Shown: piece by piece, positions 9,970 to 21,030 of the stretch
Position numbering within the stretch: the stretch's first letter is position 1
Layout of the letters: each line of letters begins with the position of its first letter
Program-made: the position numbers and the translations under genes
From: Sipunculus nudus
Lineage: Eukaryota > Annelida > Sipuncula > Golfingiida > Sipunculidae
Direction: 5' to 3'
DNA: 64,000 nt
Assembly (NCBI GenBank): GCA_026874595.1
Contig: CM049314.1
Location: 8,918,729-8,982,728 of the forward strand
Notes under the pieces: generated by a model
Told to the model about the DNA's origin: nothing
Database searches by the model: none
The model's input: the letters and a program-made list of their open reading frames with translations, nothing else

Positions 9970-11515
9970 TTTACTTGTGTCAGCCGATAAAATTTATCCC
10001 TTTCTTGTGTCCCTTACCAAGTGACGGACTCGTTGCCTGTGGTTTAATGTGAAAAAGTAGAAATTGTGTGGTTTTGGTGGCTCACTCATCGTATCTGCAC
10101 TCACTGACACGACAAAACACAAGGTAGGATATTAGTCTAAATAAATCCTATAACATAATCGTATTATGTTCAGTGGCAGTTTAACATGGCTAAGTAACAA
10201 GGATTATATTTTAAAATAAATAAAGGACAGAACTCAAAACCACTTCCAGATATAGTTCCAAGCCCGTTATGCTTCACACCACAGAAAAGACACTGGTTGC
10301 ACAATAAATAAAACTCTAGTAAAAACACAGAGTCCGGTTAAACAATCTCTCTCTGTAGAATTTCTAAACTGGGAATACTGGATCCCGACAGACGGCACTT
10401 GACCCCGACTGGTAGCACTTGTCAACGGCAGCACCCCTGGACACTAACTGGCAGTATCACTCTGTTCATTTGCTGGCAGCACCTCTGGACAATGGCTAGT
10501 AGTACCTCTGGACACCGGCTGGCAGCACCTCTGAAATCTGGCTGGTAGCTTCTCTCTAGACACTGGCGAGCCATACCTCTGGATATCGGCGGGCATCACG
10601 TCTGGACACCGACTGACAGCACCTATCTGGTCACTCGCTGGCAGCACCTCTTCGGACACTGACTGGCAGCACTTCTCTAGAAGCTGGCTGGTAGCACCTC
10701 TCAGGTCACCGACTGGCGGCATCTCTGAAAATCAGCTTGCAGCACCTCTCTGGTCACCGGCTTGCAGCACCTCTCTGGTCACAGACTAACATCACCTCCT
10801 CTGGACACTGGCTGGCGGCGTTCTGGGACACCGGCTGGCAGCACGTCTCGGCAACGGCTAGGAGCACCTCTGCGGCCTGGTTTGCAGCACCTATGGACAC
10901 CGACATTCAGCACCTCTCTGAATACTGGCTTGGAGGACGTCTGGACACTGGCTTGGATAATATCTGGACACCGGATGGCAGCAACTCGTGACACCATTTG
11001 GCAGTATCACTCTGTACATTTGCTGGCAGTACCTCTGGACACCGGCTGGCAGCACCTCTGAAATCCGGCTAGCAGCGTCTGTCTAGACACTGGCTGGCCA
11101 CACCTCTGGCTATTGGCAGGCATCACGTCTGAAGACAGACTGACAGCACCTCTCTGGGCACTGGCTGGCAGCACCTCTCCGGACACTGACTGGCACCACC
11201 TCTCAGGTCACCGGCTGGCTGCATCTCTCTGAACACTGGCTTGCTGGACGTCTGGACACTGGCTTGCAGCAATTCTGAACACCGGATGGCAGCAACTCTT
11301 GACACCATCTGGCAGCAACTCTCTGAACACAGGCTGGCAGCACGTTCACTGGCTGGCAGCACCTGTGGAGTCTGGCTGGCAGCTTCTCTTGACTTGACCG
11401 GGCGGCTGTCTTGATTCTGGACTCAGCAGGCTCCCCATACTATGTGTCCTAACCGAGTGTGCAACTCTCTTTAAATACATCTCTACTCGGAGGCTCAGTT
11501 ATCTTCATAAGTGTT
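9970..11515 (+). mobile_element. GC-rich minisatellite element, copy 1
   Basis: The left flank (9970-10390) and right flank (about 11395-11515) both match, in inverted orientation, the flanks of the element at 18305-19235. Between them, 10390-11395 is a minisatellite of roughly 23-25 bp units of the type cagcacctctggacaccggc. About 200 bp of the left flank is bracketed by a direct repeat (cctattacataatcctatta near 9942, cctataacataatcgtatta near 10147). No transposase is seen, so it is probably a non-autonomous element. Confidence 0.65.
10390..11395. repeat. Minisatellite, about 23-25 bp unit
   Basis: About 40 imperfect copies of cagcacctctggacaccggc plus a short spacer, varying between about 22 and 30 bp. 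It is much richer in GC than the window. All six frames carry repetitive open stretches (LDTGWQHL-like), which follow from the repeat and are not genes. Confidence 0.85.
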
Positions 11516-13095
11516 ATACAAAGTCTCGGCCTGCTTTTCTACTATGGTTCATCCCTATTCATGAGCATGCTAAATAATAAATAGGACGGGAACAAAACAC
11601 ACCGACCACCATTATTGAATACGACACAGTGACTCTGGCAGGCGCGTCGATTTTCGCTCTACATATCCCAATTTAAAGCTCAAACACAGAATACAAATAA
11701 AACATGATTGAACTGACACGATTCACATTGTGACGACCTAAAGTTTTATATGATGATATAGAAAGCGGTCCCCTATTCATGTTTTACTTTAAGATGAGGT
11801 GAATAGATTGGACCTAAAAAGGCATCTGGACGTGTCAGTTTTATACACACGTTTTCCATAGAAAAAAAAATAATATAATAACAATATCTGATTGGAAAGC
11901 AGGGTGTTTCTTATTCGAACTTTCAGTGTGAGAAATTGTTAGGGTATATAGGGTAAACCTTGACAAACTTGAACTGAACTTTTTCAAAACAACATTAAAA
12001 TTTGAGGATCTATTTCTATATTTAAATTTTTTTTCAGATTCAATTAAAGTTCACATGAGTGATGTCTTAAAAGCTGAGCATTAGTTTTTCTGCACGTTTT
12101 AAACGAGTCACGTCTACCTTCTTAACTTTGTTTTCACAAAAACATTATCTAATATTCAATCATGTGAGTACGATAGCATTTGTGAGCAAAGAGAAATAAA
12201 AAATGCTAATGTAAAATTAACATTAAATTTATTCTATTATATGTATATGAAAACATCGAGCTGTAAATTGAAGCACATGGATAAACATGAATACTATTCA
12301 TGCTTGTCTGCGTAACTGACCTCAGTTGAAGGCAGACTCAAAACGCAAATGCTTTTTATCCGTTCGACGTTGAAAAAAAGTATGTTATTGACCAGCCAAA
12401 AGAGAGTAATTTTTTTAGTCGTTATACTTTTAGAGTCGTCATTTATTTTGCATAATGCTTGCCTGTCAAACACATACAAGTACATACGTTTAAAGGGCAT
12501 TCACTTGTGTGTATATATACACATTTTAAATGTAATTATTTGTATTAATATTAGTTCTTTTAGCTGTTTTAAGATAGCTATTTTTTATATTAACCTAATA
12601 TGCACACGTATGAAAGAGACATGTTAGATGATACCGTATATGTTTCTGAATACGAAATAGAACTATCAAAAATGAATTTTAACCATTGAACAGTCAACGA
12701 CAAAACAATGCATCAATAATAAATCTCAGACATATATATCTAGAACTGCCAGAGAAATTGTATTATTTGAAATAAATATAAAATAGTGTTTGTAAAGTTC
12801 GTGTGCAAGAGAGATTACCCTTTTCAATAAATAAGAAATGTTATCACCGTTACCATAACATATCCAATCCTGTTGCTTAATTTCTATATTCCCAGACTAC
12901 CATCCCCACCCGAGGAATCTAAATGTAACGTAAGACTTCAGCCTATGTATTTAACCAGGTCCAAATACACACATAACATACCGTTTAATTTTTCCATGTA
13001 CAATATCTTAGGGTTGTTTAACTAATTGAGAGTGGTCTGATACTTAGCCCTTCATTATTGTAAGATTACCTCAAAAGCTAAAATATTTGTTTTAT

Positions 13096-13097
<2 letters not shown>

Positions 13098-13156
<59 letters not shown>
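13098..13156. repeat. (TA)n microsatellite
   Basis: About 29 uninterrupted TA units. Confidence 0.95.
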
Positions 13157-13157
<1 letters not shown>

Positions 13158-15582
13158 CAACAGCAGATTAATGCTATTGATCCAAGACCATCATGAAACA
13201 CCAGAAAAGTCTAGGCAGCTTAGTTAGCTTCTCCAGATCTAAACCTGCAGTCTGTGTCCACTGAACTTATCTTCTGCAATTAGAATCACAGGTCACCACA
13301 CGCATAACCAACAGTTGCCCAATGCTAGCTCTAATAATAAGCACATCCCAAGCTGGCAGTGAACAAGTACAGATTCAGTACATCATTATCTGCTCATAGC
13401 TTAGTTGCCTAGTCAGGAACCGATTTAATAGGAAGTAATATGTATTAAAGTTGATAAAATTACTTTGAAAAGCTTTAAATTTCTATTTATAAGAACTAAG
13501 ATTTATGTAATATGCTCATGCTAATGCCTTGTAAGGTTATTGCCATATAAACAAAATTTAATCCAAAGTTTTTATGTGTTTATTGGTCATTACATCTCGT
13601 TATGTCAAGGCGGTACCTTCACATCTTAACCATTTATTATGCTTTATCATGAATAGGAAGATACCAAAAAGGTATTTTTTCACTGCCTCGGCCAGGTGGA
13701 GCCACTAAAACAAGCATGCGCACTTGAAGGTGGAGCCAGCATGGCCTTGAATATTGGTATGTACATTTGTATTTCAAAAGTTAACCCATGTTTCAGATCA
13801 TGTTCTAACAAATGTGAAACTGCTCGAGCAGTTATCAAAGTTTAAAATGTGTATAATACTCTAATTTAAGCTTACTAAATTTGATATAAGGAAACATATG
13901 ACGGCAGCATATATTGTGTCCTATCGGCAATAGGCGCATGTGCATACGACGGCTTTTGTTTCTGTGTCTCTTCCATAACTTACACTCCAAACATGAAAGT
14001 GCCTAAAAAATACTCACTCTGTTTAATACAGCCCATTCTATCTTTAGGTAATTAGACTCATGTATTGTAACCTATTGAGCACTTGGCTTGCTATGAGATG
14101 ATAAATCTCGCCTCTTCATGAGTTTGGCACATAAAGACTTGACATTTGGCTTTAAAATAACTGTTTAAGGAAAAATATGAAAGCATGATATGGATTAATG
14201 TTGAATGACCGTCATTTGCATTTATATTTCAGCTACTCAATGCGGATGACATTATTCCTCCCAAACAGTTTTGGTCATTTTCTCAAAACAGTATTTTATC
14301 CAGTAATTGTCTGAATAATAGCTCTAATAATTTCCACGTATATTTGAAAATATATAATCTGAACTGGGTTTGTTTTATTCTTGCGATATATGTTTCTTTT
14401 TAAAGTAATTACTGACCACTTTTATAAACCCTCAATGTCAAAATATTCATTGGGGTTATAATTGATTTAATTAAAGATTAAAATTCAAGGAAGTGTAACG
14501 ATAATAAGACCGTAAATGCAGGTATAATGTTTTATTATTATGATACAATCTATGTATATTAAAAATGTGTATGTACATTATTCAAATAATTATGGATCTG
14601 ACTTTAATTAATTAGAATGCAAGGTCAAGACTAAAATCCTTACTGCAAGCACTGCTAGCTATTTGTAAAAGAAGTACTTATACCTGGTAATTCCGGCCTG
14701 AACGTGAAGCTAACAGTCATGACAGGATACCTATTTTTACCAAACATGTTTATACATTTGTAATAGCTGGTTAACCTAAAGTGTCAGTATAATAAAAGAA
14801 GCGAAGTGGTGAGTTCCAAAAGATGACAAGCTGACAAATCTAGCCCTGTGATATTTACATTTGTGCTCAGTCTGAAACTTAAATATCACATTTTTCTACA
14901 TGGACGTATCTTTAAGGTAACGTCAAAGACAGAATATACTGAAAAGTACATCAAATTTACCTGTTTAACCTGCAGGTTTCAAGTGAATATTTCCTGGTGT
15001 TTTCCTAAACATAGTGGACAAGAAACATTTATCAGTTTTTTAATATATTGTTAGGAACATTATAATTTGTGTGCATTCTTCGTGCATAATTTGGAATCGG
15101 AGCGGCAACATGGATCGGTCTTATTAAATAAGCACCCTTGTATCAGAGAATATCCTTTTGACACTGTTTATAACAACATGTATAAACATATTGTTATAAA
15201 AGAATGTTTATTTTTAAATATCCGTTCACAATTAAGTTGTTACCGCACATTCGAAAATAATACTCGGGGAAAAAATATTACTTATTAATCGAGCTTTATA
15301 TTGTATAATCCAAAGATTCATGAAGGATAAGCATTTCTAGCTGATATAAACAAAAACACACACATTAAACTCATAAGATCACAGTCACACAATGGTTGCT
15401 TTGATACTTAACTTGTTTATGTCGAAGAGGATTTACAGCTTCTTTGTTTGTGAGCAGCCTCATTAGCTCTTGGTATATCAGTCTTTAGTAGGTGCTTATA
15501 AACTTCATAAACTAATCATTAAAGACCCTTTTTAATTATTGGACGTGTATTGATTGGAAAATATCTTGAATGTTTTATATAG

Positions 15583-15641
15583 ATAAACCAAAAGCGCCTA
15601 TCCCACGAAGCACAGGGTGTCCGGATTGTTTATACAAATGA
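15583..15641 (+). CDS. Weak candidate terminal exon (phase 1)
   Basis: After ttttatatag the phase-1 frame reads KPKAPIPRSTGCPDCLYK and stops. The composition (Pro, paired Cys) is less AT-driven than chance intron translations. However, any acceptor yields some frame to a stop, and nothing upstream ties it to a gene. Confidence 0.18.
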
Positions 15642-16074
15642 GTTGATAACATGTTTGGGCCCATTGTATCCCATACACGTCCTACAACTACCACTGGTTT
15701 CATATCAGACGGATCAGTTTCTTACCAGTTATTAATCGCATTTCATTAATATACACCCAGAGAAAGTACAAAGATTCTATATATTAGCAGCTGCTCAGCT
15801 GGCTTTAAACCAGCAGGTTCAATCAAATTACATACAGCACATTTTGTGTTAAAACTGTATATTGCCACAACATATAACTAACAGGACGTGTATCAACAGG
15901 ACACATGACACAATGCCTATGCAGGCAATCTCTCTTCATATGGGCTTTGTCAGGTTATATGTGGCATTTATTTAGTTAATACAAGTTCCGATTGAAAAAA
16001 GAGCAGGTTAAAAGAAGAGGGCATGATTCAGGTTTAATTTATGGTACATGAAACGTTCACTGTTTTCTCTTTAG

Positions 16075-16130
16075 GACAGAATGCGAGGAATTATGTATCC
16101 TTAAATGTTTTCAGTGACAGCTGGACATAG
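16075..16130 (+). CDS. Weak candidate terminal exon (phase 1)
   Basis: The acceptor is ctgttttctctttag. The phase-1 frame QNARNYVSLNVFSDSWT ends in TAG. The acceptor is good and the frame includes a NYVSL Tyr motif like those of the 1.5-7.8 kb gene. No linked upstream exon was found. Confidence 0.18.
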
Positions 16131-18304
16131 GAAGGTAATTTCTTTAAATCTTTTTTTTCTACTGCTGTTAGGGAAGGGTGATGGCACATAAATCATTTTC
16201 TAGAGTATCTAGAGCAAAACGTCCCCATATTGAGTTAAGCATATCAGGAAGATATCACGGGTCGTCATGAACTTTGCAATATTTATGGGAAGAACTGTAA
16301 ACAAAACACATCGCTTATCTCGTACCACACGTGACTCCACGAGACCGAACGGACATGTTTGCAGGTATGAACAATAGTGGAGGGTATAACGAGCAAGAAA
16401 GTTATATATTTGGCCTGGAAAGGTGCTGTTAAGGTCATTTATGTTATTTGTTAAAGGGCACTAAAGCAAAAGTAGGGATTTTTTTTACTAATATAATCGA
16501 GAGGCATACTCCGATTAAGCTTGAAACATGTTAAATGAACTTATAGCCTGCATTTTACAGTGGAAAATAAAGAGTAAAGAGTCCATGATAGGTAGCTCCC
16601 TAAAAGTATATTTTCCAGGTATATTTTCGTCACTTCTTGTAAGAGCTTTAGGGTGCACCGCTTTTGAAGGTTTCATCTATGGTTGTTGAGGAAATATACA
16701 AGTAAAAACACTAACGTTTAAGATTAGTTACTATTTCATATATAAATATTGAAACTGAAGAAAGTTTTTCAAAAGGAACATCAATAATTTTTTTCACACA
16801 TGAATTAATAAAGTATTATTTTGTACCTTGTTATAGATTTTATAATGCTGAATCGTTAGTTCTTTTGCTGTAATCCATTTTTATTCTATGAATACTTAGT
16901 AAATAACATTAGGTTAGAAAATAAATTGTACCTTTCCATGTATACGTTTAAACCGACTTTATTTTTGTCTTTAGTATTTGCTAAAAGGACTGCGCAAGGA
17001 GAACAGTGAAAATACATAGAATATCTAACTACCAGGTGTCATTTACAAAAAAAGAGACATGCATACTTCAAAGACAAACGACATTACATCTTTGGTGGCA
17101 TAACGCTGCAGAAAATGTGAACTAAAATAAACGTCACATACTTAGCTCTACCATTGTTTTGGATGTTTTTAAACATAAATGTTCATAAATATGTATACGA
17201 TTGCATTCTAAACACATATGAGAGCAAGTACCTCCAAGACCACAAGGTTTAAAGCTAGAATTCGTAGAAACAATAAGTCGTTACTAGATTCCGGCATTTT
17301 ATTGCTTCTAGATTTTCTTTAATACTGTTTGCAGTAACTCCTGCATCAAAGATATAACCATGTGATACTGCTGATACACAGAACTGAATGGAATTACGGT
17401 TTTGCTGTATATACTGTCTCATCTGATATTAATAAAAAAATGCAAGAATGTATTTCTCCACTTTCTTATCACCTATGAAACAGATATGTTTCTAATAATG
17501 TAAATATATTCAGGAATGGACTTTATCTAAGGCACCTGTGGTAATTATTGTTCAACTCGGTAATGCTTAATTTATAAGATATTCAGAATATCTGAAGAGT
17601 ATTTGAAGATTAATTTTCAGTGTAATTTTAATGATGCCCATGTGTATACAAAATCGTTTTTTTTCTATCGTCAAAACTGTTTGCAATAAGTTTGAATATC
17701 ACCTTGAGAAAAATAAATAAGGTTTGTGCTAAATTAACGGCAAAGTTACTTGTGGATTGACAAACATATTTTTCATAATATAACACATATGGCCTAAATC
17801 CCTTAAAATAATCTCCAAAGTCATCTTACCATGCCTTCATACTGCAGATCCCACCAACAAAACCTGATTCGCCATATCTGTATAGGCACTTGTATAGCTC
17901 TTGTATAATCCCTCAGGAGGGTTATAGGTACTTATAAAAAATAATTTGAAAGTTGTCGATAAGTTACAGTAAAATGACTCATTCGTCCATTTAAGGACCA
18001 CTAAAACAGACATTTCCTTTCCAAATGTTATAATCCCTAATAATTAGGAGATTTTTTGCTCTGAGTGATATAAAGTTTAATTTCCTCATTAATGAGACAA
18101 CCCAACCAGCTAGTCTAAATATAAGTATCAAACTGATAGTAACCCGGGGATTATATGTTTGAGCATATTGTACTAACAACTCTTAAAAGCTTTATTGAAC
18201 ATTTAATCTTCATACATTCCTCCCTGCACTGGCATTACTGCAAACTAATCTGGACTGGTCTTAAAGCTTGAAAGACAGACAACATTTCTTTTCTTTTGGG
18301 GATC

Positions 18305-19235
18305 GACTTATGAATATAATAAACCTTCAGGGTATAAGAGTATTTAAGGACGTGCAGCCGATTATTTAGGGGTCAGACACAAAATGGAGCCTGCAAAGAC
18401 ACGAAGTGCTGTCCAGCGAGGTGCTGTCCAGTGAGGTACTGTCCGGCGAGGTTCTGTCTGGTGAGGTGTTATCTGGCGAGGTACAGTCTGTCGAGGTGCT
18501 GTCTAGTGAGGTGCCAATGCCAAGTGACCAGTGAGTTACTGTATGGCGAAATGTTGTCTGGTGAGGTGCTGTCTTGCGAAGTGCTGTTCGGCGAGGTGCT
18601 GTCCGGCTAGGTGCTGCCTAGCGAAGTGTTGTCCAATGTGGTGTTGTCCACTGAGGTACTGTCCAGCGAGGTGCTGCCTAGTGAGGTGGTGTCCTGCGAG
18701 GTGTTGCCAGTGCGGTTCTGTCCAATGAGGTCCGGTGAGGTGCTTCCATCGGGTGTCCAGTGAAGTGCTATCAGCGGGCGTCAAGTGTGGTGCTGCCAGC
18801 GGGTGTCGAGTGAGGTGCTGCCAGCGGATGACCAGTGGATTGTGCCAACGGGTTTCAAGTGAGGTGCAGTGAGATCTTGCCAGCCAGGGTCCAGAATCAC
18901 TAGTCAAAGAGATCTAGAGACTTTTAGAGACTAAAGTTATTATTTAGTTGATACCAGTCTGTCTAGAGAGTGGTAAAAGGATAGAAACCGATCTGGTAGG
19001 TAATTTTGAACTCTTATTTATATGTTCTTTTATTATAGTCTTGTTGTTTAAACCGTGATTGTTGTGATTTGTTGTGTGCCTGAGTACTGATACGTTGAGT
19101 GTGCGTTCAAAACCACACAATCTCTACTTTTCCACGTTGAACCAAAGGCAAACCGGTCCGTCAATTGGCAAACCTTTTCCCTTGGGTACTAGAAAGGGGT
19201 AACTTATATCGGGTGACACTAAACTGGTCTTTAAG
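18305..19235 (-). mobile_element. GC-rich minisatellite element, copy 2 (inverted)
   Basis: Read on the minus strand, the right end (19235 down to about 18900) matches 9970-10390 of copy 1: the order of gtgtggttttg, the acggac...tttgcc block and the gagttcaaaa...ccagat blocks is the same. The left end (18305-18400) matches 11410-11515. The tandem core differs: mainly a 15-bp unit here against about 24 bp in copy 1. Confidence 0.65.
18406..18890. repeat. Minisatellite, 15-bp unit changing to longer units
   Basis: From 18406 exact 15-bp periods occur (gtgctgtccagcgag, gtgctgtccagtgag, gtactgtccggcgag and so on). Towards 18750-18890 the units lengthen and contain gctgccagcgggtgtc, close to the reverse complement of the copy-1 unit. 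The frames are pentapeptide repeats (CCLVR / GQHLA) and not genes. Confidence 0.85.
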
Positions 19236-19332
19236 ATTTAAAGATTGACATTTTTTTCTTTTATGAATCAATGCCAGTTGTGCAGAGGTTACTTATGATC
19301 TGTATACTCTGTAATTCTCTGTAAAACTTGTT

Positions 19333-19374
<42 letters not shown>

Positions 19375-19377
19375 TAT
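19333..19377. repeat. (TA)n microsatellite with one TG interruption
   Basis: A TA array interrupted once by tg at about 19355. Confidence 0.9.
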
Positions 19378-20498
19378 TTACAATAGTACATGTATATATC
19401 CAAAAACTATTTCAAGTATGCCAAAGTAAAGGAATAAAGAATCATAAAAATATCTTTATACATATTTTCATATTATTTCTATACAAAAATATGGCACTAA
19501 TTAAGAAAATGAACAAGAACTCAGTCATCAAATACAAGTGGACGACAAAAAAATCCGCCATTATAAGCTTTACTAAAGATATAACTTTTATCAAATGGAT
19601 CCAGGTAATCTTCATGAGCAAGGCCATATAAAATAAATTAAGCAATTAATGGAGGTATGCTGCCAGGGCTTATTTAGAAAACCAACATAAAATCACAATA
19701 AGGGCCCGCACTCTTTATACGACAGGTAAATATATACAGTAAAACCTTGCCTAACCACCATCTCTTTTATGCGACCACCTCAAAATAATGACCATTTGTT
19801 CAGGGTCCGTCTTTGCTCTTTAAATAAGATATATAAAGCTCTTACGAAAACCTCTTTATTCAGGTCCAGTTTGTGATGGTAATTTTGAGGTTTTACTGTA
19901 TATAGCTTTTGTTAAATATAAAAACATATATGTTCATTTTCGTTTGATCTTATCAAATAGCTTAGTGACCATGCTACTCGCGCATTTGTTGTAACCACCG
20001 TCGATAAGAACATACCCAGGTATGTATGTATGTCTGATAATCGGGGGCAGGTCGCAATTATTCACTGGTGTTCTGTTTTAACTGTGCATGAGCATATATG
20101 ACATATACTTAAAGCCTGGGAGAGCCTAACATGTATATGGATTAATTTGACAGAGAAATCACATGGTTTCTCAAATAAAAGTGCAATTCAAAAGTGCCGA
20201 TATGCTTCTAATAGGAAAACATCCAGCTTTGATTTTCAGTGTTGTCTTTTTGCCTTTTTTTATTGTGCGCAGACCTAAAATGACCCTTCTTTAGCATCAT
20301 ACTAATCAAGCATTGGTGGGTAATTTAAATGCTGATTTAAAACATAAAATCCCATGCACGTTGATGCGCTTTAAGATATTTTTTTTCTAAACAGCACCGC
20401 CATTTACTTATTGAGTGTGTTCTTTTATATAGAAATGGTTTGACTGTGTTTCGAAAATAATAGAAAATATAGTTATCATGACATAGAAAGCCACTTAC

Positions 20499-20573
20499 CA
20501 GAGATTGGTCTTTACTTTTCAGGAATTCTGCATTATCACCACTCGCGATACCTTTAAGCAACAGTACTCTCAC
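20499..20573 (-). CDS. Candidate exon of a VWA5A-like gene (end of a von Willebrand A domain)
   Basis: On the minus strand: acceptor gcaagttag, 75 nt in phase 0-0, donor ctg|gtaagt (full consensus). The frame reads VRVLLLKGIASG then DNAEFLKSKDQSL. The pattern L-V/L-K-G-I-A-x-x-G-x-A-E-F, followed by a charged loop and Leu, is what I know from the last part of the VWA domain of VWA5A-type proteins (intracellular VIT plus VWA proteins, expanded in many invertebrates). The MIDAS motif would be in an upstream exon, which I did not find. The homologous exon in copy B (32917-32986) supports a real coding origin and is broken there. Confidence 0.45.
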
Positions 20574-20967
20574 CTAACTTGCACATATCTTTCTACTTGT
20601 GTGTGTATGCGCACTGTGTACATCATACAACTTAGAGGGTGCTCATGTTGGTTAGATGTCACTTATACCTACAAGTTGAGGTGTACTTGATATATAAGTA
20701 TATAGTAAGTGAGATATTCAATATAATACTTTTATAGATTAACATTATATATTGATAACGACCAGTGAAAGCCAAAAAATACGCAGTGACTGTTCCACGA
20801 AAAATGCATTTATTTTTTTAAACAAAATATATATTTTCTTCTCCTTATGAAGTCGTTCATATGTTGTTTAATAGGTGTCGCAACCGTAAAAGGTTATTAA
20901 GTGCAAGAATCAAGGGAAGGATATATTTCATATATCTTTCCATTTTGTATGATGATAAAGTACTTAC

Positions 20968-21030
20968 ATGACTTTAGCTCGTTATTAGTGTCCAAAAGTT
21001 CCAGTAGTTGCACTGTAAGCAGGGCAGGCC
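20968..21030 (-). CDS. Candidate minus-strand exon (63 nt, phase 1-1), absent from copy B
   Basis: On the minus strand a strong acceptor (ttttttccttgttctgaaag) is followed by a 63-nt frame and donor cat|gtaagt. The other two frames are closed. The frame reads PALLTVQLLELLDTNNELKS, amphipathic and Leu-rich, and the family is not recognised. It lies about 400 bp upstream (in minus direction) of the VWA5A-like exon. Its phase (1) does not fit that exon (0), so if both belong to one gene another exon is missed. Copy B has a deletion spanning this place. Confidence 0.4.

Larger units (their letters stand above)
11516..18304. other. Gene-poor AT-rich stretch
   Basis: No complete exon is supported. 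It holds a (TA)n array at 13098-13156. Several acceptor-like sites are followed by short phase-1 frames to a stop (12038-12084, 15583-15641, 16075-16130), listed only as weak possibilities. A 67-nt candidate at 13702-13768 is phase 0 to 1 and contains a 37-bp-spaced direct repeat of ggtggagcca. Confidence 0.5.

Noticed and set aside
10444-11362. Six open frames of 70-100 codons in the minisatellite
   Set aside because: Open in almost all frames on both strands with repeat-periodic peptides; a consequence of the GC-rich tandem unit.
13702-13768. 67-nt candidate exon ending attg|gtatgt
   Set aside because: Phase 1 is closed and only a phase 0-1 reading works. The sequence contains an internal direct repeat that could explain both apparent splice contexts.
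14233-14403. 56 codons open in phase 0 after a good acceptor
   Set aside because: The phase differs from all supported exons and many acceptors were scanned, so one such stretch is expected by chance.
18531-18907. Cys-rich CCLVR-type pentapeptide frame (65 codons) and its 123-codon antisense
   Set aside because: The 15-bp minisatellite gives 5-residue periodicity in every frame; no start context, no splice or conservation signal.
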